From positions 1 through 10,828 of the forward strand of contig JAFGDI010000190.1 of NCBI GenBank assembly GCA_016932145.1: DNA of 10,828 bases. The letters run 5' to 3'. The stretch comes from Sedimentisphaerales bacterium (GTDB lineage: Bacteria > Planctomycetota > Phycisphaerae > Sedimentisphaerales > SM23-30). The position numbers and the translations under genes were made by a program. Shown here piece by piece: positions 1-6,354 of this stretch; positions within the stretch are counted from its first letter, which is position 1, and each line of letters begins with the position of its first letter. Below the pieces are notes generated by a model. It did not search any database and was not told the origin of the DNA. It worked only from the letters and a program-made list of their open reading frames with translations.

Positions 1-638
1 GGGCTTTTGGCCTTGCGTCTTTCGGGCCAGCCGGTAGCTGCGGGTCGCTGCTCGCTGACCGTGCCATATACGCTTATTTCGCTGATGGCTACAGAACAGT
101 CATTATGAGAGCGTTTACTGACGGCGATGCGGACATACCGGGCCGGAACCAGCTCAGGCGTAACGGATTCCAGACCGCCTGCCCCGCCGGTAATTGCCCC
201 GATAGTAGCCCAGTTCTCGCCATCAGTTGAAACCTGCACATCATAGACCCGAGCCCAGCCGGTAACCTGTTCCGGGCCGGAAAGCTCGGTAGTACGCATC
301 TCGGTAAAGACCGGCCTATCAGCACTGGCCGACCAGAGAATATCTATTTTATTGATCAGACAGTTGCCCTGTAAGTCAACAGTGAGAGTATCGATCTGCC
401 CCTGCTGCCAGTTGCGATTACTACGCCAGCGAGTGTCAGGCTGGCCATCGACGGCAAATTCCGGGATCTCAGGGTAATTATCGACCGAAGAAACAGTAAC
501 GGGCCGATAGAGTGCCAGATTCTCAGAGGTCTGGCCATAGGCCGGGCTACTGAGAGCGTAATTAAATTCTAAAACGACCAGCAGAGCCAAAGCCCGGCAC
601 AATAACCCTGAAAACACAAAAGAACAAGAGCTTTCCAT
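1..638 (-). CDS. Exported protein with F5/8 type C (discoidin-like) domain, C-terminus cut by window edge
   Basis: Reading the minus strand from the ATG at 638 gives an open frame of 212 codons that leaves the window without a stop, so only the N-terminal part is present. Residues 1-35 look like a signal peptide: a hydrophobic run at about 11-30 and a likely cleavage after SSPAYG or SPAYGQ. Residues about 40-192 match an F5/8 type C (discoidin, CBM32-like) fold: NLALYRPVTVSS near the start, FAVDGQPDTRW at 61-71, LTVDLQG at 85-91, VYDVQVSTDGENW at 131-143, and ARYVRIAVS...ISEISVYG at 167-192. Such domains bind glycans or surfaces in secreted enzymes and adhesins. A Shine-Dalgarno-like TGGAG lies about 9 nt upstream of the ATG. 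What follows the domain (a glycosidase, sulfatase or anchoring part) is outside the window. The domain call is firm; the function of the whole protein is unknown. Confidence 0.85.
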   Translation of the reverse strand, partial: MESSCSFVFSGLLCRALALLVVLEFNYALSSPAYGQTSENLALYRPVTVSSVDNYPEIPEFAVDGQPDTRWRSNRNWQQGQIDTLTVDLQGNCLINKIDILWSASADRPVFTEMRTTELSGPEQVTGWARVYDVQVSTDGENWATIGAITGGAGGLESVTPELVPARYVRIAVSKRSHNDCSVAISEISVYGTVSEQRPAATGWPERRKAKS

Positions 639-673
639 GATACTTACTCCAGAATGTATAAAAATAAGAGAAA

Positions 674-697
674 ACCCGACGGCAAAACCGCCGGTTT
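674..697. repeat. Imperfect hairpin upstream of the F5/8 gene
   Basis: CGACGG (677-682) can pair with CCGCCG (688-693) around a CAAAA loop, with one mismatch and some outer A/T and G/C pairing. It lies 40 nt upstream of the discoidin-domain gene and would be part of its leader if that gene is transcribed from further right. On the minus strand it is followed by a T-rich stretch, so it could be a weak terminator or attenuator. This is suggestive only. Confidence 0.25.
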
Positions 698-700
698 ATG

Positions 701-713
701 GTTACATGGTAAC
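701..713. repeat. Small perfect palindrome GTTAC-N3-GTAAC
   Basis: GTTAC and GTAAC flank ATG in the gap between the glnN terminator and the discoidin-domain gene. It could be an operator for the leftward gene. The same half-site word GTTAC/GTAAC occurs in the longer palindrome at 3193-3217, but the spacing differs. Nothing else supports a role. Confidence 0.2.
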
Positions 714-732
714 ATTAAAAGGAGAAAAGGCA

Positions 733-773
733 AATAAAAAAAAGAGAGCCGCACCGGTAAGTACGACCCTCTT
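733..773 (-). terminator. Rho-independent terminator of glnN
   Basis: On the minus strand a 13-bp stem (761-773 pairing with 742-754, with three G-U pairs) with a 6-nt loop is followed by a run of eight T and then ATT. It lies 37 nt past the glnN stop codon, where a terminator for that gene is expected. It also separates glnN from the next leftward gene. Confidence 0.85.
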
Positions 774-809
774 ATGAAGGGGGGGGATATTATAGTCTTT
801 AGATAAATA

Positions 810-2915
810 TTATCTCATAAAAAGCATTTCTGCATAAGTCGGCATCGGCCAGATATCGGCATCGACGATCTTTTCCAGACTGTCAGCAGCGGTACGAACC
901 TTACCCATAGCAGTGCGAATATCTTTGCTGGCAACCTGAGCAGCAGCCTCAATATCGGCAGTAGCAGTAGCCTTGGCCAGAGCTGCTTCCAGCTCGCCAA
1001 TAGCATCTGCCAGAGCATCAGTAAGAGTGCATACCTCAGTGAGTTTAGCCTGCTGAGCCTTGCAACTGCCGCCGGCATCCTTGACACAGGCCATACCAGA
1101 AGCAATATCACCGGCAAACTTCATAGCAGCCGGAAGTATCTGACGCTTGGCCATATCCAGAGTTACCTTGCCCTCTATCTTAATGGTTTTAAGATAATTT
1201 TCCAGCAGTATCTCCATACGAGCTTCAAGCTCATCATGTCTCAATACGGCATTACGCTCAAACAGATCAATAAACTGCTTTTCTTTCATACAGCAGATAG
1301 CATCAACCGCAGAGTTTACGATCGGCAGACCGCGTCTGGATGCTTCTTCACGCCAGGCCTCTGAGTAATTATCACCATTGAATACCACACGGATATGATC
1401 CTTGGCTATTCTCAGCAGTATCTTTTCGGTAGCAGCCTTTACATCCTTGGCGCCTTCAAGCTCATCAGCAATCTCACGCAGGGCATCAGCCACTATAGTA
1501 TTGATAACGAAAACCGGACCGGCACAACTCTGAGAAGAGCCTACCATACGGAACTCAAAACGGTTACCGGTAAAGGCAAACGGACTGGTACGATTACGGT
1601 CAGTAGTATCTTTCGGCAGTACCGGCAGAGAAGACACACCCAGCTGGAGTTTACCACCACCTGAACTGCAACCTGCCAATGTACCTTTGGCCATAGTCTC
1701 GAATATTTCATTGAGCTGATCGCCCAGGAACACGCTGACAATAGCTGGCGGAGCTTCATTGGCACCCAGTCTATGCTCATTGCCCGTAGTGGCTACAGAA
1801 GCCCGCAGCAACTTGGAATTAACATCAACTGCACGAACTATGGCTGCCAGAACTACCATAAATATCATATTGCTCTCTGGCGTTGAACCAGGATCAAGCA
1901 GATTCAGACCGTCATCAGTGCTCATAGACCAGTTATTATGCTTACCTGAACCATTAACACCGGCAAAAGGCTTTTCATGCAACAGACAAACAAAATCATG
2001 ACGCAGGGCAACCTTCTGTAGGGTATCCATTGCCAACTGATTATGATCGGAAGCCACATTAACAGTACCAAATACCGGGGCTACCTCATACTGGGCAGGA
2101 GCTACCTCATTATGCTGGGTTGTGGCAGTAACACCCAGTTTCCAGAGCTCTTCGTTAAGCTCAGCCATAAATGAACCTATACGCTCATGCAGAGAACCAA
2201 AATAATGATCTTCCATTTCCTGACCGCGAGGCGAAGGAGCACCAAACAAGGTACGACCTGTAAGCATAATGTCCAGACGCCTTTCAACAAATGAACGGTC
2301 GATCAGGAAGTATTCCTGCTCAGGGCCTAATGTGGCAACAACCCGAGTGGTTGCGGTATGACCCAGTGCCTTTAATACACGCAATGCCTGTGTATTCAAT
2401 GCGTCCATAGAACGAAGGAGTGGTGTCTTTTTATCAAGAGCCTGACCTTTATATGAACAGAAGGCACAAGGAATGTATAATGTCTTATTCTCACCATCTT
2501 CTTTTACAAAGACCGGCGAAGTACAATCCCAGGCAGTATAACCACGAGCCTCAAATGTCGCACGGAGACCACCAGATGGGAACGATGAAGCATCAGGCTC
2601 ACCCTGGATCAGCTTCTTACCGCTAAACTCCATGATCGACTCACCGTTGCTGCCAACGGTTATAAATGAATCATGCTTCTCAGCAGTCAGCCCGGTCATT
2701 GGCTGGAACCAGTGACAGTAATGGGTTGCACCCTTCTCAACAGCCCAATCCTTCATAGCATTAGCAACTACATCAGCGATCGACTCATCCAGCATTTCAC
2801 CTTTTTGAATGGTTTTCTTGAGCGACTTATATACTGTCTTAGGCAATCTTTCTGCCATTACCGCATCATTGAAAACGCTACTACCAAAACATGATGCTTT
2901 GTTAGCTTCACCCAT
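810..2915 (-). CDS. glnN: Type III glutamine synthetase (GSIII)
   Basis: ATP-dependent synthesis of glutamine from glutamate and ammonia in the cytosol, by the large GSIII (GlnN) form. The length of 701 residues fits that family (about 700-730) and is far longer than GSI or GSII. Visible GSIII hallmarks are FGSSVFND (10-17), HWFQPMTGLTAEKHDSF (68-84), LGPEQEYFLID (196-206), QHNEVAPAQYEVAPVFG (267-283), NGSGKHNNWSMS (321-332) and RTSPFAFTGNRFEFR (442-456). The C-terminal part (about 560-690) is helical. Two in-frame ATGs lie near the start. The AGGAG Shine-Dalgarno is only 2 nt from the one at 2921 but 8 nt from the one at 2915, so 2915 is chosen (MGEANKASC...). The gene is monocistronic: it has its own terminator and a divergent neighbour. 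A sigma-54 promoter upstream suggests nitrogen control. No frameshift or missing key residue was seen. Confidence 0.96.
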   Translation of the reverse strand: MGEANKASCFGSSVFNDAVMAERLPKTVYKSLKKTIQKGEMLDESIADVVANAMKDWAVEKGATHYCHWFQPMTGLTAEKHDSFITVGSNGESIMEFSGKKLIQGEPDASSFPSGGLRATFEARGYTAWDCTSPVFVKEDGENKTLYIPCAFCSYKGQALDKKTPLLRSMDALNTQALRVLKALGHTATTRVVATLGPEQEYFLIDRSFVERRLDIMLTGRTLFGAPSPRGQEMEDHYFGSLHERIGSFMAELNEELWKLGVTATTQHNEVAPAQYEVAPVFGTVNVASDHNQLAMDTLQKVALRHDFVCLLHEKPFAGVNGSGKHNNWSMSTDDGLNLLDPGSTPESNMIFMVVLAAIVRAVDVNSKLLRASVATTGNEHRLGANEAPPAIVSVFLGDQLNEIFETMAKGTLAGCSSGGGKLQLGVSSLPVLPKDTTDRNRTSPFAFTGNRFEFRMVGSSQSCAGPVFVINTIVADALREIADELEGAKDVKAATEKILLRIAKDHIRVVFNGDNYSEAWREEASRRGLPIVNSAVDAICCMKEKQFIDLFERNAVLRHDELEARMEILLENYLKTIKIEGKVTLDMAKRQILPAAMKFAGDIASGMACVKDAGGSCKAQQAKLTEVCTLTDALADAIGELEAALAKATATADIEAAAQVASKDIRTAMGKVRTAADSLEKIVDADIWPMPTYAEMLFMR

Positions 2916-2944
2916 TTGCATGTCTCCTGTTGTTTTTCTCTCTG

Positions 2945-2962
2945 GTACACCCCACGGTGTAC
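2945..2962 (-). promoter_or_regulatory. Perfect hairpin in the glnN leader
   Basis: GTACACC and GGTGTAC are perfectly complementary around a 4-nt spacer, about 30 nt upstream of the glnN start. If transcription starts near 3014 the element lies inside the 5' leader, just ahead of the ribosome-binding site. It could be an RNA hairpin or a DNA operator. It resembles an NtrC half-site pair (GCACC...GGTGC), but both the sequence and the 4-bp spacing deviate from the enterobacterial consensus. Confidence 0.4.
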
Positions 2963-3025
2963 TTTATCTGTATTCAAATACTCCAGCTCAGGCCACTATG
3001 ACCTTTGCTTTCAGCTTCAAAATAA

Positions 3026-3040
3026 GCAATCAGCGTGCCA
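3026..3040 (-). promoter_or_regulatory. Sigma-54 (RpoN) -24/-12 promoter of glnN
   Basis: On the minus strand the sequence reads TGGCACGCTGATTGC, followed by T. It matches the sigma-54 consensus TGGCAC-N5-TTGC at every defined position, including the G after TGGCAC, and has the correct GG-to-GC spacing. It points toward glnN. The predicted transcription start is near 3014, giving a leader of about 99 nt. Glutamine synthetase is a classic sigma-54/NtrC target, which supports the call. The activator gene is not in this window. Confidence 0.8.
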
Positions 3041-3192
3041 GAGTCAGATAAAGTTATATTATATTAAAAACTCACTGCTAAGCTACACCTAAATCGCCAC
3101 ATTCAAGCCCATTAAGTGTAGTCGGTACTATATGTAAATTTCAACTAAAATATTCACAACTTAATCATTCCCCTGAAACCGACCTACTTTTT

Positions 3193-3217
3193 TGTAACTA
3201 ATCACGATTTAGTTACA
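3193..3217. promoter_or_regulatory. Palindrome TGTAACTAA-N7-TTAGTTACA, possible activator or operator site
   Basis: Two perfectly complementary 9-bp arms flank 7 bp. The centre lies about 190 bp upstream of the predicted glnN sigma-54 start and about 115 bp upstream of the predicted start of the ketosynthase operon. The distance suits an upstream activating site for a sigma-54 enhancer-binding protein; control of the divergent operon is equally possible. The words TTTTTGTAAC and TTTTTGTCAC also recur here (from about 3189 and 3218). Confidence 0.45.
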
Positions 3218-3286
3218 TTTTTGTCACCAGATGTTTTCTCCCGGTCAGAAAATACAAATACCATAGTTTGCAGCACGATTTTATTG

Positions 3287-3315
3287 TTGACTCTGGCAGC
3301 ATATATATAGATACT
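3287..3315 (+). promoter_or_regulatory. Sigma-70-like promoter of the ketosynthase pair
   Basis: TTGACT (3287-3292) and GATACT (3310-3315) are spaced by 17 bp, giving a predicted start near 3322 and a leader of about 80 nt. The leader holds a 6-bp inverted repeat, CTCAGG (3330-3335) and CCTGAG (3350-3355). The -35 box matches 5 of 6 and the -10 box 4 of 6 consensus bases. Confidence 0.5.
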
Positions 3316-3404
3316 CTGTCTTTTGCGGACTCAGGGCTTGATATTAACTCCTGAGAACGAATGAGATAGTAATAAAAGTATATAAACTGAATGGAGAGGT
3401 AATA

Positions 3405-4730
3405 ATGCCAAACCGCAGATCTGTGATAACAGGTATAGGGCTGGTAAATGCTTTGGGAATAGGTAAAGATGCCTGTTTTGACGCTATGTTGAACGGTGCT
3501 ATCGGCATCAAACCCACAGTTGCATTTTCAGCCAAAGATTTTCCCTGCCAGTTGGCAGGCGAAGCCCCTGAAGTGAAGATGAACCAGATGGTGCCCAAGA
3601 GCCACCGCAAAAGTGTCAAGCTGATGAGCAGGGACATTGAAATGGCTGTTCTGGCCGCTGATGCTGCCATGCAGGACAGTAAGCTCAATACCCGGGCAAA
3701 TAACCCGGAAGGCCCTATTGACATCGACCCGACTCGAAGCGGTGTGATAATTGGTGCCGGGTCAATGTGCTGCGATCTGGCAGAACTGTCACAGGCGGTA
3801 AGTACCAGTTTGACAGATGGTGTATTTGACCTGAAAAAATGGGGTGCCGGGGGTATGGAGTCATTAACCCCTCTCTGGCTGCTGAAATACCTGCCAAATA
3901 TGCTAAGTTGCCATGTAAGCATTATATACGACTTGCAAGGCCCTAGTAACTGCATAACCTGTGGTGAATCTTCTGGTTTGATGAGTATTGGTGAGGCTCA
4001 CCGCCAGATAGCCCGTGGCAAGGCAGATATGATACTTGCCGGCGGAGCAGAGAGCAAAGTCAATGCCATGTGCGTAATGCGTATGTGTCTCAAGAAATTC
4101 ATTAATACCAGCAGTAATGATACGCCGGAGAAAGCATCAAGACCTTTCGACTCTGATAGCAAAGGCATGATTTCTGCTGAAGGCGGCGCTATTGTCATTC
4201 TGGAAGACAGAGAAAAGGCAACTGCACGCGGAGCAAAGATCTATGGTGAGATCACTGGCTTTGCCAGCTCCTTTAATCAGAGTCTGGACAGTACCGACCT
4301 GTTTATTCCGGAAATTGACTGCCAGGGCACCAGAACTGCAATAGAAAACGCCCTGGCCATGGCAGGCATAACCGCTAAAGACCTGGACCTGGTAGTACCA
4401 CATGGCTGTGGCGTGCCGGCTTATGATAAGGCAGAAGCCAAAGCACTGGAAACAGTACTCAAAGATGCACTGGATGTGCCTGTATTGGCAACCAAGAGTC
4501 GCTTTGGCCTGGCTGGTGCCGGGGCAAGTGCTATTGACGCAGTTATTGCCATTACCGCAATGGAAAGAGGTATCATACCGGCAACACTCAATTGCGAAAA
4601 GCCAATTGATGGGTGCAAGTTAAACTTCACCAATAAAGGTAATGTTACCCGGACTATTAAACATGTACTCATAACCAGTGTGAGCATGGGCGGGCAGACC
4701 TCTGCCATGGTAATAAGCAAAACAGAATGA
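3405..4730 (+). CDS. Ketosynthase-like protein lacking the active-site Cys (KS-beta / chain length factor type)
   Basis: A 441-residue thiolase-fold protein of the FabF family. It starts typically (RRSVITGIGLVNALG, 4-18) and keeps the overall layout to ITSVSMGGQ near 423-431. Aligning GPSNCITCGESSGLMSIGEA (179-198) with the FabF motif GPS...TAC(T/A)S...IGHA puts Glu188 where the nucleophilic Cys should be. The first catalytic His is present (PHGCG, His333), as is Lys364 (TKS), but the second His is replaced by Leu369 (TKSRFGL). It therefore should not condense acyl chains by the normal Cys mechanism. Type II PKS chain length factors also lose the Cys (often to Gln) and sit next to a complete KS, as here. 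Its likely role is a heterodimer partner that shapes the chain or decarboxylates malonyl-ACP. A good Shine-Dalgarno (GGAGAGG) lies about 6 nt before the ATG. No ACP, reductase or dehydratase is nearby, so the product is unknown. Confidence 0.85.
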   Translation: MPNRRSVITGIGLVNALGIGKDACFDAMLNGAIGIKPTVAFSAKDFPCQLAGEAPEVKMNQMVPKSHRKSVKLMSRDIEMAVLAADAAMQDSKLNTRANNPEGPIDIDPTRSGVIIGAGSMCCDLAELSQAVSTSLTDGVFDLKKWGAGGMESLTPLWLLKYLPNMLSCHVSIIYDLQGPSNCITCGESSGLMSIGEAHRQIARGKADMILAGGAESKVNAMCVMRMCLKKFINTSSNDTPEKASRPFDSDSKGMISAEGGAIVILEDREKATARGAKIYGEITGFASSFNQSLDSTDLFIPEIDCQGTRTAIENALAMAGITAKDLDLVVPHGCGVPAYDKAEAKALETVLKDALDVPVLATKSRFGLAGAGASAIDAVIAITAMERGIIPATLNCEKPIDGCKLNFTNKGNVTRTIKHVLITSVSMGGQTSAMVISKTE

Positions 4731-4743
4731 CACAGTAACACAG

Positions 4744-4802
4744 ACTCACACACGCTAACAGAAGATAAGAGTCAGTGATAAGCCATGACCGTCAGTGTGA
4801 GT
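4744..4802 (+). repeat. Intercistronic inverted repeat between the two ketosynthase genes
   Basis: ACTCACAC (4744-4751) and GTGTGAGT (4795-4802) are perfect complements 43 nt apart, between the stop of the first ketosynthase and the Shine-Dalgarno of the second. A GTCAGTG word occurs twice inside (4770-4776 and 4791-4797). In mRNA it could form a long-range stem that changes the ratio of the two proteins. There is no T-run, so it is not a terminator. Confidence 0.35.
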
Positions 4803-4828
4803 AAGTGAAGAGAAATAAAGGAAATAAA

Positions 4829-6145
4829 ATGACAAGACGCGTAGTAATAACAGGTATGGGTACAGTAAACCCGCTGGGACACGATGTCGAGACAACCTGG
4901 AAAAACCTGCTGGAATGTCGCTGTGGCATAGAAATGACAGAATTATTCGATGCCAGCACCTACCCGACCAAATTCAGTGCCGAGGTGAAAGACTGGTCAT
5001 TCTGGGATAAACTGCCCCAGGAGATACAAGAAAAGCATAAGAATGCCGCCCGCAACAGCAAGCTAATGATCGCAGCGGCATATCAGGCCTGGCAACAGGC
5101 AAAATTGCCGGCGTCACTCAATGGCCAGGACCAGATAAACGCCGGTAAAGTTGGTGTATATCTCGGTGCCGGCGAAGGACCGGTTGACTTCGATAATTTC
5201 ATTGCTGCTGCCGCTGCCAGTTGGGATAACACGACAAACAGTATGGCCTGGGACAAATGGGCCCAGGTAGCCAGCTCTCGCCTTTCAGCAGAGAAAGAAA
5301 TTGAGCAGGAGCCTAATATGCCCGCAGCTCATCTGGCATCAATATTCGGCCTGCGCGGCCCTTGCTATAGCTGCCTGACCGCCTGTGCGGCCAGTACCCA
5401 GGCAATTGGCGAAGCTACAGAACTGATACGCAACGGCCAGGCTGACATACTTGTAACTGGTGGAGCTCATTCAATGATACACCCACTGGGCGTAACTGGT
5501 TTTAACCGCCTTACCGCCCTTTCCACCCGCAACGATGATATCAAAACATCTTCCCGTCCGTTCGAGATCGATCGCGATGGTTTTGTCATGGCCGAGGGCG
5601 GCTCTGCAATAATACTGGAAGAGCTGGAATCAGCTCTGAAACGCGGTGCAACGATCCTGGCCGAAGTAGTTGGCTACGGCAGCACAGCCGATGCCTTCCG
5701 TATTACTGACCAGCATGAAACCGGTCGCGGCGGTGCTGCGGCAGTAAAGCTGGCACTGGAAGATGCCGGGATGAAGCCAGAAGACATAGATTATATCAGT
5801 GCCCATGGAACTGGCACTTCTGAAAATGATAAGATCGAAACTCTGGTAATTAAGTCCGTATTTGGCGAGCAGGCCTATAAGACCCCGATCAGCAGTGTCA
5901 AGAGCATGCTGGGTCATTTGATCGCAGCGGCAGGAGCTACTGAACTGATAACCTGTATTACCGCCATTCGCGATAATATTATGCCCCCAACTACCAATCT
6001 TAAGACCCCTGCCCCGGAATGCGACCTGGACTATATACCCAACGCACCACGCAAGGCACAGGTTGATGTCTGTATGTCAAACTCATTCGGATTCGGTGGC
6101 CAGAATAATACAATAATCATTAAAAAGTTCAGTAGAGACGCATGA
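4829..6145 (+). CDS. Beta-ketoacyl-ACP synthase, FabF-like (KS-alpha type), catalytically complete
   Basis: A 438-residue condensing enzyme, predicted to join malonyl-ACP to an acyl chain by Claisen condensation in the cytosol. The catalytic residues are all present: Cys186 (LTACAAST), His326 (SAHGTGT), Lys358 (VKS) and His363 (GHLIAAAG), plus the GFGG loop at 421-424. The open frame extends upstream to a GTG at 4805, but the ATG at 4829 is preferred because AAGGA lies 6 nt before it and MTRRVVITGMG is the usual FabF start. The paired gene upstream lacks the nucleophile, so the two likely act as a KS-alpha/KS-beta heterodimer in a specialised fatty acid, polyene or polyketide pathway. It could also be a second housekeeping FabF. 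The last residues, SRDA, and the TGA stop are encoded by a REP-like palindrome (6132-6156), so the original C-terminus was probably slightly different. Confidence 0.9.
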   Translation: MTRRVVITGMGTVNPLGHDVETTWKNLLECRCGIEMTELFDASTYPTKFSAEVKDWSFWDKLPQEIQEKHKNAARNSKLMIAAAYQAWQQAKLPASLNGQDQINAGKVGVYLGAGEGPVDFDNFIAAAAASWDNTTNSMAWDKWAQVASSRLSAEKEIEQEPNMPAAHLASIFGLRGPCYSCLTACAASTQAIGEATELIRNGQADILVTGGAHSMIHPLGVTGFNRLTALSTRNDDIKTSSRPFEIDRDGFVMAEGGSAIILEELESALKRGATILAEVVGYGSTADAFRITDQHETGRGGAAAVKLALEDAGMKPEDIDYISAHGTGTSENDKIETLVIKSVFGEQAYKTPISSVKSMLGHLIAAAGATELITCITAIRDNIMPPTTNLKTPAPECDLDYIPNAPRKAQVDVCMSNSFGFGGQNNTIIIKKFSRDA

Positions 6146-6344
6146 TTATGCGTCTCACATTGCATACCAAGTCCCAGGTAGGGACGCATGATTATGCGTC
6201 TCACATTGCATACCAAGTCCCAGGTAGGGACGCATGATTATGCGTGTCACATTGCATACCAAGCCTCAGGTAGAGACGCATGATTATGCGTCTCTTTTTG
6301 TATATCAGGTCCCAGGAAGGAGACGCATAATCATGCGTCTCTAC
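6132..6344. repeat. Tandem array of five REP-like palindromes
   Basis: Hairpins start at 6135, 6181, 6227, 6273 and 6320. The first four have the core GACGCATGATTATGCGTC, a period of exactly 46 bp, and GTAG at the 5' foot (6132, 6178, 6224, 6270). Spacers between hairpins (ACATTGCATACC...CCAGG) are nearly identical in the first three and diverged in the fourth. The fifth hairpin carries the complementary loop (AATC instead of GATT) and ends in CTAC, so its GTAG foot is on the minus strand and a GGAG lies on the plus strand. A GTAG/GGAG tetranucleotide beside a hairpin is the mark of REP elements processed by REP-associated tyrosine transposases (RAYT). No RAYT gene is in the window. Copy 3 has one stem mismatch (6246). 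Confidence 0.85.
6272..6299 (+). terminator. REP hairpin 4 followed by T-run, likely terminator of the ketosynthase operon
   Basis: The fourth palindrome (about 10-11 bp stem, GATT loop) is directly followed by TTTTT at 6295-6299. The other four copies lack a T-run. This gives it the form of an intrinsic terminator between the ketosynthase pair and the downstream amidotransferase gene. Confidence 0.5.
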
Positions 6345-6354
6345 GAGAGAAATC

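Noticed and set aside
89..538. Two minus-strand open frames of 78 and 60 residues
   Set aside because: They are out of frame with the F5/8-domain gene, which fully explains this stretch.
3344..3955. 203-residue open frame on the minus strand
   Set aside because: It lies opposite the clear ketosynthase gene, has no family resemblance, and its codon pattern is explained by the opposite strand.
4805..4828. GTG start of the second ketosynthase
   Set aside because: It adds eight Lys/Asn-rich residues that overlap the Shine-Dalgarno region; the ATG at 4829 gives the standard FabF start.
6132..6344. CRISPR array
   Set aside because: Repeats are regular, but the spacers are nearly identical, the repeats are palindromes with REP feet, and no cas gene is present.
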